The notes under the pieces: model-generated
What the model was told of the DNA's origin: nothing
The model's database searches: none
The model's input: only the letters and a program-made list of their open reading frames with translations
Made by a program: the position numbers and the translations under genes
Shown here: positions 53,454 to 62,593 of the stretch, piece after piece
Position numbering within the stretch: the first letter of the stretch is position 1
Layout of the letters: the number at the start of each line of letters is the position of its first letter
Assembly (NCBI RefSeq): GCF_004104375.1
Contig: NZ_QOVM01000004.1
Location: 124,001-188,000 of the forward strand
Origin: Leeuwenhoekiella aequorea
GTDB lineage: Bacteria; Bacteroidota; Bacteroidia; Flavobacteriales; Flavobacteriaceae
Length of the DNA: 64,000 nucleotides
Reading direction: 5' to 3'

Positions 53454-53504
53454 CGTTGTTATTTAAATTACTTTTTCAATTTTATTAAAGCCTTAAAATG
53501 GAAT

Positions 53505-53981
53505 TTAGTCTCTTGTAATTTCAACAATATCAAACTTAACCGTTCCGTTAGGAACGCTTATTTCTGCAACATCCCCTACTTTTTTACCTAATAAACCTTT
53601 ACCAATAGGAGAATCAACCGAAATTTTCCCGGTTTTTAAGTCGGCTTCACTTTGAGCTACAAGTTTATATTTCATTTCACTGCCGTTAACCTGGTTTTTG
53701 ATTTTAACCGTAGAATGAACGAGCACTTTAGAAGTATCTAACTGAGATTCATCTATAATACGTGCATTAGCAACTATTTCTTCCATTTTAGAAATACGCA
53801 TTTCTAACATTCCTTGTGCTTCTTTAGCTGCATCATATTCTGCATTCTCACTTAAATCACCCTTATCTCTTGCCTCGGCAATAGCTTGAGAAGATTTAGG
53901 ACGCTCAACATCTTTTAACTGGTTAAGTTCGTCTCTTAATTTCTTTAATCCTTCTGCTGTATAGTATGCTACCTTACTCAT
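53505..53981 (-). CDS. greA: Transcription elongation factor GreA
   Basis: Start taken at ATG 53981 (MSKVAYYTAEGLKKLRDELNQL); an in-frame ATG at 54002 adds seven atypical residues. The 158-residue product has the coiled-coil N-terminus (RPKSSQAIAEARDKGDLSENAEYDAAKEAQGMLEMRI) with the acidic tip DLSENAEYD, and the C-terminal globular FKBP-like domain (PIGKGLLGKKVGDVAEISVPNG). It restarts backtracked RNA polymerase by stimulating transcript cleavage. Confidence 0.96.
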   Translation of the reverse strand: MSKVAYYTAEGLKKLRDELNQLKDVERPKSSQAIAEARDKGDLSENAEYDAAKEAQGMLEMRISKMEEIVANARIIDESQLDTSKVLVHSTVKIKNQVNGSEMKYKLVAQSEADLKTGKISVDSPIGKGLLGKKVGDVAEISVPNGTVKFDIVEITRD

Positions 53982-54068
53982 AACTTCATTTATTAAATAC
54001 AATGTAATCTGCGTATCTTCGTTTTATCATTAGCCTTTTGCAGCCTTAATTCGTTCGCAGAGCTATAA

Positions 54069-54104
54069 ACACAAAAAATCCCATCAAAAACGGGATTATG
54101 TGTT
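54069..54104. repeat. Hairpin in the divergent greA region
   Basis: AATCCC/GGGATT (54077-54082 with 54092-54097) inside ACACA/TGTGT (54069-54073 with 54099-54103, offset). It lies between the divergent greA and lipoprotein genes. It has no T tract and no clear role. Confidence 0.35.
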
Positions 54105-54149
54105 GCTAATATACGAATTTATTAATTCTTACTTTTAAAATCTTATAAA

Positions 54150-54599
54150 TTGACAATTACTCATTCACTAAAATTAACAGGAAATTGTATTGCTGCATAT
54201 ATCTTCTGCGCACTTTTATTTTCTTGTAGTACAGACGACAATCGAACTACAAATCCTAATGTCAATCCTATCTCTTTTTCAATTAATCTAAACACGAATT
54301 TCCCAGAGTATAGTGTTTTACAATTTCCGGGAAATGCGATTTACGTATCTAATGCCGGCGTACGTGGTATTTTTGTAATTAATACCGGTGCAGGAATACG
54401 TGCCTGGGAAGCTACAGATCCCAATCACGTACCTAATTATTGCTCGGCAATGGCGTTGAATGGAGTAGAAGCAGCATGTTCATGCGAAGGAAATGAGTAT
54501 ACATTATATACAGGTCAGGATTTAAGTAAGCAATTACCCTATACTCTAGTAGAATACCGTATTTCGCAAAGCGGAAATAACATTATTGTCTCTAATTAA
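54150..54599 (+). CDS. Rieske-like lipoprotein with degenerate cluster site
   Basis: A 149-residue product starting at TTG 54150; a lipoprotein signal ends in ALLFSC. The beta-rich rest includes FPGNAIYVSNAGVRGIFVIN, NYCSAMALNGVEAACSCEGNEYTLYTGQ and PYTLVEYRI. The spacing of strand, Cys and CxC-x-G-x-x-Y segments is like the Rieske fold, but the His ligands of a 2Fe-2S site are missing, so the cluster is probably lost. Function unknown. A terminator on the other strand follows. Confidence 0.68.
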   Translation: MTITHSLKLTGNCIAAYIFCALLFSCSTDDNRTTNPNVNPISFSINLNTNFPEYSVLQFPGNAIYVSNAGVRGIFVINTGAGIRAWEATDPNHVPNYCSAMALNGVEAACSCEGNEYTLYTGQDLSKQLPYTLVEYRISQSGNNIIVSN

Positions 54600-54601
54600 A
54601 A

Positions 54602-54628
54602 TAAAAACAGCCGGCAGATGCCGGCTGT
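54602..54628 (-). terminator. Terminator of the thiamine-type TonB receptor gene
   Basis: ACAGCCGGCA/TGCCGGCTGT (54607-54616 with 54619-54628) with a very short loop; on the minus strand it is followed by T residues (54602-54606). Confidence 0.82.
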
Positions 54629-54648
54629 ATAGCAACGCTATAAGTCCC

Positions 54649-56868
54649 CTAAAATCTCACAGTCGCTCCCACTAAGAAATTAATTTTTGCCTGCGGATAA
54701 TAACCGGCACCTTCAATAGTAGTTACTGTACCTGGATTTGTAAAGTCATCATCATAGGTAAAGAAATATCCGTTTGAAACATACTCTTCACTAAAAATAT
54801 TATTCACTAATGCTGTTAATGTAATTGATTTTGCAAATCCTATATTTTGCAGGTCATATTGTATATTGAAGTCATTTATAAAATAGCTATCAAGTTTAGA
54901 ACTTGCTGCATCAATATTTCCCAAATACTGTTCTCCTACAAATTTTGAAAGAAGGGATAATCTTAAATTTTGGATAGGATAATAGTCTAATCGATTTCCT
55001 GCAACGATTTCTGGAGAGAAAGAAATTGTTGTATTACCTAAATTTTGTAAAACTCCATCTCTCTCAAAAACAAAATCTCTGTTTTTATTTGTGCTTAAAG
55101 CAATATTTGGAGACATCGCCAGCATACCTGGCATAAGCTCTACAGCAGCTTCCACCTCTAATCCCAGTCGATAACTTGACCCACTGTTTTGACGTATAGG
55201 AGCGCCCACATCATCAATCGCTCCTGTTAATACTAGCTGATCACGATAATCCATATAATACAGGTTTGCATAAATACGAGCTCGCTCCTTAGTAAATCGA
55301 TAGCCTAATTCAAAATCATTGAGGCTTTCTGCAACTGGATTTCCGTTTTCAAAATCGGTACGATTAGGTTCCCGGTTTGCCCGCGCATAAGAGGCATAAA
55401 CCTTATTTGAGGCATCAAGAGTAACAGTTAACCCTGCTTTAGGATTAAAAAATGAATAATTTTTATCAATTACAAAATCCTCCCGATCGTCATTGAGACC
55501 AGATGTTTCATAACCTACAAAACGACCTTGTAAATCTCCAAAAACACTCCAGGTATCGTTTATTCGCCACGTAGCCTTAGCAAATGTGGTAAACTCATTC
55601 TTATCTGCTGTCCCAAAATAATAACGGTAACCCGGTTCTTCAGTTTGTGAAAAATATCGAGCCCACGTGATTTCGCCATAGTGATCACCGCTGTATATAC
55701 TACCGAAAACCCCGGCATCAAAATCGATGTTTTCGTCTGAATAATTAGTAGTTAAATTAGCTACATAATAACGATTATCTAACCAGCGACGACGTACTAA
55801 ATCGGTATCAGTTTGTAAAGAACCCTCAACTTGATACGGCTCCCAGCCTATAAAGTCAAAAGTAGCATCATCACTAAAATTGACATTCGCGTAATACCAC
55901 GAATCCACATATTCTTCAAAAAAGCCACGTCCCATTGTATAGTTTAAACTGAGGTTAGTAGACCAGCCGCCGCTGTATTTTTGATTCCATAAAATTTGTA
56001 AATGGTCTTGCTTATAATTATCTACTTGATTGTCATAAAAACCTTGCAGGTTTCCGGCATCATCGTATTGAAAGCCTATAGGGTTAAAGGTTCTGTCTGT
56101 TGCCAGTGTTTCGGCATCTATACCATTCCACGATTGATAAGTAACCTCAGCACCTCCAAAACCTATAACCTTAATCAAGGTATTCTCATCGCGATATCCT
56201 CCTTGCAAATAATAGGATTTTAAATCAGAGCTGGCGCGATCAACGTACCCATCAGACTTTATCGTTGATAATCTTCCTGAAAAACTATAGTGTTCATTAA
56301 TTAATCCTGTCCCAAATTTCACATTGGCTCTACGAGTATTAAATGATCCTCCTGAAGCACTAACTTCGGCGTATGCTTTGTTGTCTATTGCTTCAGTAAG
56401 TATATTTAAACTTGCTCCAAAAGCACCGGCACCATTTGTAGAAGTTCCCACACCACGCTGCAATTGTAAACTCTGCACAGAGCTGCTAAAATCCTGAAGA
56501 TTAACAAAGAATGTTGTCAAGCTTTCAGAATCATTATAAGGAATTCCATTTATAGTAACGTTGATACCTTGATTTCCAGTTCCCCGAACACGAAAACCGG
56601 TATAACCCACACCGGCACCCGCATCTGATGTTGTAACTACACTAGGCAAATAATTAAGTAAAATAGGAAGATCCTGACCTAAATTTCGCTCGTTAATTTC
56701 GGCTTTAGAAAGGTTGCTGAAGGTAATAGGAGAATCTGCGTTTACACGCACAGATTTTACCAGTACTTCATTTAAGGTATTGACACTTGTAGTGTCTGAT
56801 GGTGTTTTTTGTGCAAATGTTCCTAAAGTTGTTACGGAAGCAATGCACGCAAATAAAAGAGTTTTCAT
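54649..56868 (-). CDS. TonB-dependent receptor under TPP riboswitch control
   Basis: A 739-residue outer-membrane receptor. A signal peptide (to about residue 19, GTFAQ) is followed by a plug domain (about 40-160, INERNLGQDLPILLNYLPSVVTTSDAGAGVGYTGFRVRGTGNQGINVTINGIPYND and LQLQRGVGTSTNGAGAFGASLNI) and a barrel ending in KINFLVGATVRF. It lacks the carboxypeptidase-like domain of the siderophore receptor at 6.4 kb. A TPP riboswitch lies in its leader, so it most likely imports thiamine or a precursor and is shut off when TPP is high, as proposed for the omr1 receptors of Bacteroidota. Confidence 0.93.
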   Translation of the reverse strand: MKTLLFACIASVTTLGTFAQKTPSDTTSVNTLNEVLVKSVRVNADSPITFSNLSKAEINERNLGQDLPILLNYLPSVVTTSDAGAGVGYTGFRVRGTGNQGINVTINGIPYNDSESLTTFFVNLQDFSSSVQSLQLQRGVGTSTNGAGAFGASLNILTEAIDNKAYAEVSASGGSFNTRRANVKFGTGLINEHYSFSGRLSTIKSDGYVDRASSDLKSYYLQGGYRDENTLIKVIGFGGAEVTYQSWNGIDAETLATDRTFNPIGFQYDDAGNLQGFYDNQVDNYKQDHLQILWNQKYSGGWSTNLSLNYTMGRGFFEEYVDSWYYANVNFSDDATFDFIGWEPYQVEGSLQTDTDLVRRRWLDNRYYVANLTTNYSDENIDFDAGVFGSIYSGDHYGEITWARYFSQTEEPGYRYYFGTADKNEFTTFAKATWRINDTWSVFGDLQGRFVGYETSGLNDDREDFVIDKNYSFFNPKAGLTVTLDASNKVYASYARANREPNRTDFENGNPVAESLNDFELGYRFTKERARIYANLYYMDYRDQLVLTGAIDDVGAPIRQNSGSSYRLGLEVEAAVELMPGMLAMSPNIALSTNKNRDFVFERDGVLQNLGNTTISFSPEIVAGNRLDYYPIQNLRLSLLSKFVGEQYLGNIDAASSKLDSYFINDFNIQYDLQNIGFAKSITLTALVNNIFSEEYVSNGYFFTYDDDFTNPGTVTTIEGAGYYPQAKINFLVGATVRF

Positions 56869-56924
56869 TCGTAAAATTTATTACGAATAAAAGGGGCGAT
56901 TATTCTTTAAAATTATTAAATAAA

Positions 56925-56975
56925 AAAAGCAATGTTGTTTAAAAGCAATGTTGAATACATCTATACTTTTTAAAC
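56925..56975 (-). promoter_or_regulatory. Probable expression platform of the TPP riboswitch
   Basis: Between aptamer and start, CTTTTTAAAC (56966-56975) can pair with GTTTAAAAG (56937-56945), and a 13-bp direct repeat AAAAGCAATGTTG occurs at 56925-56937 and 56941-56953. A T-rich run follows on the minus strand. The switching mechanism is inferred. Confidence 0.4.
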
Positions 56976-57062
56976 GTTTCCCTTGGCAGCATTACCTGCC
57001 CAGGTTCATTGGGTGTGATCTCAGCTTGCATTTCTAAATAGAAAGTTTAAGCACCCCTTTGA
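56976..57062 (-). promoter_or_regulatory. TPP riboswitch (THI element)
   Basis: Read on the minus strand from 57062: AGGGGTGC (start of P2), a variable P3 hairpin with TTTCT/AGAAA, GCTGAGATCACACCC, then TGAACCTG, CAGGTAATGCTG and AAGGGAAACG. These are the conserved cores of both the pyrimidine and the pyrophosphate arms. About 107 nt separate it from the receptor ATG. Confidence 0.95.
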
Positions 57063-57072
57063 GATTGAGCGG

Positions 57073-57080
57073 CAAATGTA
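57073..57080 (-). promoter_or_regulatory. -7 element of the TPP-controlled receptor gene
   Basis: TAcaTTTG on the minus strand ends about ten bases before the riboswitch core, placing the transcript start close to the aptamer. No good -33 TTTG was found. Confidence 0.55.
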
Positions 57081-57158
57081 GTACAATAGTTCTGCTTTTA
57101 TAAAAAAATTAAGGGCTTTTATGTTACATAAGATTATTTTTAAATTGAATATGTACCT

Positions 57159-59555
57159 ATGAAAAATACAAAGCGATCTATTACTTTAAAAGTGCTGGCG
57201 GGATATCTGCTTATTGCACTTTTAATAATTGTGGGAGTTTGGTTTATTTATCCTCAGATCAAAACGTTTATCTATCCAGAAAAAGAAAACGGGACTACAA
57301 ATAAGAAGCTTACCTACACAAGCAACGCGCTTAGTTACCTCTATGAGGCAGAAACTATAGGCAGAACTGCGATGGCAACCGGGTCTCAGGATCAATTTAA
57401 ACAGTATCGTGTTATCGTAGACAGTATATCGCCGCAACTCGATTCTTTGCGAGCACTTACCACTACAAAAATGCTCATACAGCAACTCGATAGTATTCAA
57501 ATATTATTACGAACAAAAACCCAGAATATAAGCACTATGGTGCAATTGCGTAGAGAGCAGTACTCGCGTAATTATTATGATGAAGCTTTATCTGAACTTA
57601 CCAAAGAGGATATTTATTTTGAGGATTATAAAAATGATCCGCGCTTAGATTCTGTAGACGCATATACTAAGAAAGTGATTGTAGATTATCTAGAATATCT
57701 GAGAAAAGATAATGCAGATCCAGATCAAAATCTTACTTCGATGGCAAAAACGGTTAGAGAAACGCTTGCTAAAATTGAAGACCGAAAAAAACAGCTGGAA
57801 ATAGACATTATAAATAAAGAGAACAACTTACTTAAAAATGATCGAGAGATCAACTTAAAAATCAGAACACTCTTGAGTTCGTTTGAACAAGAAGGTATGC
57901 TATCTGCTAAACAGCGGGAAGATCTTCTTAATTCACGTATCGAAGAGATTTCTCAAACCTTAAAAATCATCGGGATTATAAGTATTATACTGGCCTTAGG
58001 ATTTGTCATAATGATTTTTAAAGATGCTTCAAGAAGTCAGCAATACAATTCCGAATTACAAAAAAGCAATCAAGTAGCACAAAACTTGCTCAAAAGTCGG
58101 GAACAATTGATGGCTACGATTACGCATGATATGCGCTCCCCTCTAAATACAGTTTTAGGGTTTACAGATCTACTTCAAAAAACAGCAGTAAACGATACAC
58201 AAAATCGGTATTTACAGACAATAGGAAAATCTGGTGAGTACATGCTTCAGTTAGTAAATGACTTACTGGATTTCTCGAAATTAGAAGCTGGAAAAATTAA
58301 AATTGAGAAGATACCTTTCAATCCTAAAAATCTTATCGAAGATGTAATTACGGTGGCTGTTCCTGCTAAAGGTAAACCCGATGTCACACTTAATGTGGCT
58401 ATACCGCAAACACTGGATAATCTCTATTTAAGCGATCCTTTTCGTATTAAACAGATACTTTCGAATTTAATTACTAACGCGTATAAGTTCACAGATGCAG
58501 GATCAATTACTGTTACTGCAGCACTGGATAAGAAAGATCTAAAAATTTCTATTAAAGATACAGGGATCGGAATCGCTAAACACAAGCAGAAACTTATTTT
58601 TCAAGAATTTTCGCAGGCTGAAGATCATATTTCACAGAAATATGGAGGATTTGGACTTGGCCTTTCGATCTCTCAGAAGTTGGCAGATTTATTAAATGGT
58701 AAACTTCTTTTAGAAAGCGATCTTGGCAAAGGGAGTTCGTTTACGTTGATTATTCCTATTGAGAAGAGTACTCAAAGTACAAATCAAATAAATACTTTAC
58801 CTTCAGACAACAAGAAAGATTTGACTCCAAAACAAATTCTACTAGTTGATGATGAACCTATGCAAATTAAACTTGCTCAGGAGACATTAAAAAAATTCCC
58901 TTACAGTATACGCACCGCAAAAAACGGACTCGAAGCACTTGATTTACTTCAAGAAGAAAATTTTGATTTAGTGCTTACAGATATACAAATGCCTGTTCTT
59001 GATGGGATCGAACTCATTAAAAAGATTAGAGCTTTAAAAAAGTTTGAAACTATTCCGGTCATTGCATTATCTGGAAATGGGAAATTGGAAGATTCAGATT
59101 ATAAGAATCTAGGCTTTACAGGAAACCTAAAAAAACCCTATAAACCAGATCATTTAATTGCTATAATTAACGACATTGATTTTTCAATAGATACTGAAGA
59201 TCGTAAATCTGATACATCCGAATCATTATACAATTTAGAAACCTTATCTGTTTTTGCCGATGGTGACCCAGAATCCTTAAAGTCTATTATTTTAGTATTT
59301 ATAGAAACCGCTGAAGAAAATCTCAAAGCACTCAATACATACGCCCAGGACCCCGAAAGATTAAAAGAAGTCGCTCATAAAATGCTTCCGATGATGCGGC
59401 AATTAGAAGCAGGACAAATAATAAAAATACTGGAGAAATTAGAAAATCCTGAAGGCACATTACTCTCTAAAAAGGTGTTGAAATCTTTAATTACAATTGT
59501 AGATAACACTACACAAGAAATGCTGGCAGATTTACGTGAAAAATTTACAGCTTAA
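57159..59555 (+). CDS. Hybrid sensor histidine kinase/response regulator with HPt domain
   Basis: A 798-residue sensor. N-terminal helix (about 11-32), a largely helical periplasmic domain (about 33-268), second helix (LKIIGIISIILALGFVIMIF), HisKA with His323 in ITHDMRSPLN, ATPase (NLITNAYKFTD, DTGIGIA, GGFGLGLSIS), receiver with Asp608 in LVLTDIQMPVLDG, and an HPt domain with His740 in VAHKMLPMM. This is a complete phosphorelay in one chain. It converges with the NtrC-type regulator gene with an 11-bp overlap; the regulator is a likely partner by location. Confidence 0.93.
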   Translation: MKNTKRSITLKVLAGYLLIALLIIVGVWFIYPQIKTFIYPEKENGTTNKKLTYTSNALSYLYEAETIGRTAMATGSQDQFKQYRVIVDSISPQLDSLRALTTTKMLIQQLDSIQILLRTKTQNISTMVQLRREQYSRNYYDEALSELTKEDIYFEDYKNDPRLDSVDAYTKKVIVDYLEYLRKDNADPDQNLTSMAKTVRETLAKIEDRKKQLEIDIINKENNLLKNDREINLKIRTLLSSFEQEGMLSAKQREDLLNSRIEEISQTLKIIGIISIILALGFVIMIFKDASRSQQYNSELQKSNQVAQNLLKSREQLMATITHDMRSPLNTVLGFTDLLQKTAVNDTQNRYLQTIGKSGEYMLQLVNDLLDFSKLEAGKIKIEKIPFNPKNLIEDVITVAVPAKGKPDVTLNVAIPQTLDNLYLSDPFRIKQILSNLITNAYKFTDAGSITVTAALDKKDLKISIKDTGIGIAKHKQKLIFQEFSQAEDHISQKYGGFGLGLSISQKLADLLNGKLLLESDLGKGSSFTLIIPIEKSTQSTNQINTLPSDNKKDLTPKQILLVDDEPMQIKLAQETLKKFPYSIRTAKNGLEALDLLQEENFDLVLTDIQMPVLDGIELIKKIRALKKFETIPVIALSGNGKLEDSDYKNLGFTGNLKKPYKPDHLIAIINDIDFSIDTEDRKSDTSESLYNLETLSVFADGDPESLKSIILVFIETAEENLKALNTYAQDPERLKEVAHKMLPMMRQLEAGQIIKILEKLENPEGTLLSKKVLKSLITIVDNTTQEMLADLREKFTA

Positions 59556-60909
59556 TATCGTATTGCTTTAGTTTATTATAAAGCGTCTTACGATCTACGT
59601 TGAGAATTCGTGCTGCTTTACTCTTATTACCATTAGCCTCTTCTAATGCATCCAGAATGAGTTCCTGTTCATTAGCATTTTTAAACAGACTGAAATCCTG
59701 TTTAGAATCTTCACCTTTAAATGCAGTGATTTCTACTGGCAACAAGTCTATATTAATTGTGCTTTCTTGACTTAGTAATACAGTACGCTTAACAATATTT
59801 TGTAATTCTCTAAGATTTCCGGGCCAGTCATAGTTTTCCATGGCTCGCATAGCCTCTTCACTAAAACCAGTAACATCCTTTTCTAATTCTTTATTTGCTC
59901 GTTCAAGAAACGAACTTACAAACAACCGTAAATCTTCTTTACGCTTACTCAATCGAGGTACTTTAATAGAGAACTCATTGAGTCTGTGATATAAATCTTC
60001 TCTAAAATCACCTTTTTTTACCGCTTCGGAAAGGTCTTCATTTGTAGCTGCAACAACTCGTATATCTACCGGAATTTCTGTATTTGCGCCTACTGGCTTT
60101 ACTTTACGTTCTTGCAAAGCACGTAAAAGCTGTACTTGCAATTCATAAGAAAGGTTTCCTATTTCGTCTAAAAACAAAGTACCTCCGTTTGCGGCCTCAA
60201 AATGTCCGGTTTTATCGGACAAAGCACCTGTAAATGATCCTTTTTTATGACCAAAAAATTCGCTGCTAGCTAATTCTTTTGGGATTGCTCCACAATCAAC
60301 TGCTATAAACGGATTTTGACTGCGTTTACTTCTATCATGAATGTTTTTTGCAACATATTCTTTCCCTGTACCACTATCTCCAATAACTAATACAGACATA
60401 TTTGTAGGCGCTACTAAGTCTACATATTGATTGAGTTTTGCAGAGGCATCACTTATACCCTTAATGTATTTTGAGTTTAAACTTTCCTTCTTATCCAGAG
60501 GTGCTACATATCCTTTTTTCTCGGGCTTTTTTGCTGCCGAAGGTGTAGTATCCGTCTGAAGCGCTTTCTCTATAATTTGAAGTAATTCATCTGGCCGTAC
60601 CGGTTTTGAAATATAATCAAAAGCCCCTTCTTTCATAGCTTGCACAGCTTTGTTGACTTCTGCATAGCCTGTCATAAGAATTACCGGAATTTCTTTAGGA
60701 AGCGTAGTAACATATTTTAATATGCTTAAGCCATCATCATCTGGCAAACGCACATCAGTCAACACTAAATCTATAGTAGATGATTTGAGAGTTTTTAAAG
60801 CCTCTTCTGCAGTAAATGCGCTTGTGATTTTAAAATTGCGCCTGCCTAAAAAGGTTTCTAGCATTTTGCAAAATGCCACATCATCTTCAATAATAAGAAT
60901 ACTAGTCAA
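59545..60909 (-). CDS. Sigma-54-dependent response regulator (NtrC family)
   Basis: A 454-residue activator: receiver (LVLTDVRLPDDDG with phospho-Asp), AAA+ domain with Walker A GDSGTGKE, the sigma-54 contact loop KGSFTGAL (Ser in place of the Ala of GAFTGA), Walker B GGTLFLDEIGN and R-finger region, and a Fis-type HTH (EANGNKSKAARILNVDRKTLYNKLKQYDI). It would open sigma-54 promoters when phosphorylated. It lies tail to tail with the hybrid kinase gene. Confidence 0.95.
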   Translation of the reverse strand: MTSILIIEDDVAFCKMLETFLGRRNFKITSAFTAEEALKTLKSSTIDLVLTDVRLPDDDGLSILKYVTTLPKEIPVILMTGYAEVNKAVQAMKEGAFDYISKPVRPDELLQIIEKALQTDTTPSAAKKPEKKGYVAPLDKKESLNSKYIKGISDASAKLNQYVDLVAPTNMSVLVIGDSGTGKEYVAKNIHDRSKRSQNPFIAVDCGAIPKELASSEFFGHKKGSFTGALSDKTGHFEAANGGTLFLDEIGNLSYELQVQLLRALQERKVKPVGANTEIPVDIRVVAATNEDLSEAVKKGDFREDLYHRLNEFSIKVPRLSKRKEDLRLFVSSFLERANKELEKDVTGFSEEAMRAMENYDWPGNLRELQNIVKRTVLLSQESTINIDLLPVEITAFKGEDSKQDFSLFKNANEQELILDALEEANGNKSKAARILNVDRKTLYNKLKQYDIKL

Positions 60910-61023
60910 CTGCTTTTATTTTATAAATTTAAAAGTACTAAACCTAAAGTAGGGCTATGGTCAAATAAATCATAAATAATAACGGAATTAAAGATTCAAT
61001 ATTTTAAAAACAATTCTTTTTAC

Positions 61024-61056
61024 ACATAAAAAAACCCCGACTAACGTTGGGGTTTT
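61024..61056 (-). terminator. Terminator of the tandem paralogue operon
   Basis: An 11-bp stem (61031-61041 with 61046-61056, one G-U pair) and TAAC loop, with a run of T residues on the minus strand. It lies about 50 bp after the last gene of the array. Confidence 0.88.
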
Positions 61057-61104
61057 CTCTGAATTTTAAACCATTCTATAGATTAAAAATTCAAGGGAAT
61101 TAAA

Positions 61105-61431
61105 CTACTCTTTTGGTTCAACCCATTCTCCTGCAGCATTGATATAAGCTGTTTCAGCTTCTTGACCTTCTGCTACCAGAATAAGTTTAAACGTTTTTTT
61201 CTCATTATCTACCCAAGCTTCTGTTACTTCTGCTCCAGCTTTATCTGCTTCAATAGCATCTGTAACTGTTACCGGCAATTCTGAAACTTCAATCTGCTCA
61301 AATCCTTCTACTGGCGCTTGAACCTCTGTTTCATTCATTGCTACATCTTGTGTAGTTTCCTGAGCTGTCATATTTTGAGCGGCAAATAACATTGTTGTTG
61401 CTGCTGCTACTGTCATTACTAACTTTTTCAT
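61105..61431 (-). CDS. Small secreted PepSY-like protein, copy 5
   Basis: 108 residues. The first 41 residues (signal peptide ending in TAQ, then TTQDVAMNETEVQAPV) are identical to copies 2-4, but from residue 42 the domain differs (EGFEQIEVSELPVTVTDAIEADKAGAEVTEAWVDNEKKTFKLILVAEGQEAETAYINAAGEWVEPKE in short pieces: FEQIEVSELP, VTEAWVDNE, AYINAAGEW). This looks like a 5' segment copied by gene conversion onto an older, diverged copy. Last gene before the terminator. Confidence 0.82.
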   Translation of the reverse strand: MKKLVMTVAAATTMLFAAQNMTAQETTQDVAMNETEVQAPVEGFEQIEVSELPVTVTDAIEADKAGAEVTEAWVDNEKKTFKLILVAEGQEAETAYINAAGEWVEPKE

Positions 61432-61492
61432 AATTGTATATTTTGAGTGACCTAATGGTCGTGATTTGTATTATTTACTTTTGAAAAACTGA

Positions 61493-61819
61493 TTACTCAA
61501 CAGTAACCCATTTTCCTTCTGCATTAATAAATGCTGTTTCTACTTCTGATCCTTCTGCTTGTAGCATTAATTTGTAAACTCCTAATTCTTCATTTACATA
61601 TGCCTCAATTACTGTGGAACCGGCCTTATCAGCTTCGATTGCATTGGTAACTACTTCTGGTAACGCAGATGCTTCAATTTTTTCAAAGCCATCTTGTACC
61701 GGTGCTTGTACTTCTGTCTCATTCATTGCTACATCTTGTGTAGTTTCTTGAGCTATCATATTTTGAGCGGCAAATAACATTGTTGTTGCGGCTGCTACTG
61801 TCATTACTAACTTTTTCAT
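61493..61819 (-). CDS. Small secreted PepSY-like protein, copy 4
   Basis: 108 residues, differing from copy 2 at two positions (Met-Ile-Ala in place of Met-Thr-Ala just before the signal cleavage site, and VIEAYV for VTEAYV). The domain after the signal has FEKIEASALPEVV, AGSTVIEAYVNEELGVYKLML and AFINAEGKWVTVE, a helix plus four-strand pattern like PepSY-like proteins. Confidence 0.82.
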   Translation of the reverse strand: MKKLVMTVAAATTMLFAAQNMIAQETTQDVAMNETEVQAPVQDGFEKIEASALPEVVTNAIEADKAGSTVIEAYVNEELGVYKLMLQAEGSEVETAFINAEGKWVTVE

Positions 61820-61879
61820 AATTGTATATTTTGAGTGACCTAATGGTCGTGGTTTATAATATTTATTTTTGAAAACTGA

Positions 61880-62206
61880 TTACTCAACAGTAACCCATTT
61901 TCCTTCTGCATTAATAAATGCTGTTTCTATTTCTGATCCTTCTGCTTGTAGCATTAATTTGTAAACTCCTAATTCTTCATTTACATATGCTTCAGTTACT
62001 GTAGATCCTGCTTTGTCAGCTTCGATTGCATTGGTAACTACTTCTGGTAACGCAGATGCTTCAATTTTTTCAAACCCATCTTGTACCGGTGCTTGTACTT
62101 CTGTCTCATTCATAGCTACATCTTGCGTAGTTTCTTGAGCTGTCATATTTTGAGCGGCAAATAACATTGTTGTTGCGGCTGCTACTGTCATTACTAACTT
62201 TTTCAT
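61880..62206 (-). CDS. Small secreted PepSY-like protein, copy 3
   Basis: 108 residues, one substitution from copy 2 (SEIETAF for SEVETAF). Signal peptide residues 1-23 or so, a short acidic linker, then the PepSY-like fold with ALPEVVTNAIEADKAGS as the helix. Together with copies 2 and 4 it is the most recent part of the array. Confidence 0.82.
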   Translation of the reverse strand: MKKLVMTVAAATTMLFAAQNMTAQETTQDVAMNETEVQAPVQDGFEKIEASALPEVVTNAIEADKAGSTVTEAYVNEELGVYKLMLQAEGSEIETAFINAEGKWVTVE

Positions 62207-62266
62207 AATTGTATATTTTGAATGACCTAATGGTCGTGGTTTGTAATATTTATTTTTGAAAACTGA

Positions 62267-62593
62267 TTACTCAACAGTAACCCATTTTCCTTCTGCATTA
62301 ATAAATGCTGTTTCTACTTCTGATCCTTCTGCTTGTAGCATTAATTTGTAAACTCCTAATTCTTCATTTACATATGCTTCAGTTACTGTAGATCCTGCTT
62401 TGTCAGCTTCGATTGCATTGGTAACTACTTCTGGTAACGCAGATGCTTCTATTTTTTCAAAGCCATCTTGTACTGGTGCTTGTACTTCTGTCTCATTCAT
62501 TGCTACATCTTGTGTAGTTTCTTGAGCTGTCATATTTTGAGCGGCAAATAACATTGTTGTTGCGGCTGCTACTGTCATTACTAACTTTTTCAT
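62267..62593 (-). CDS. Small secreted PepSY-like protein, copy 2
   Basis: 108 residues: signal peptide MKKLVMTVAAATTMLFAAQ.., acidic linker TTQDVAMNETEVQAP, and a C-terminal domain with EASALPEVVTNAIEADKAGS, TEAYVNEELGVYKLMLQ and TAFINAEGKWVTVE. Proteins of this fold are periplasmic or secreted and of unknown function. It follows copy 1 by 61 bp. Confidence 0.82.
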   Translation of the reverse strand: MKKLVMTVAAATTMLFAAQNMTAQETTQDVAMNETEVQAPVQDGFEKIEASALPEVVTNAIEADKAGSTVTEAYVNEELGVYKLMLQAEGSEVETAFINAEGKWVTVE

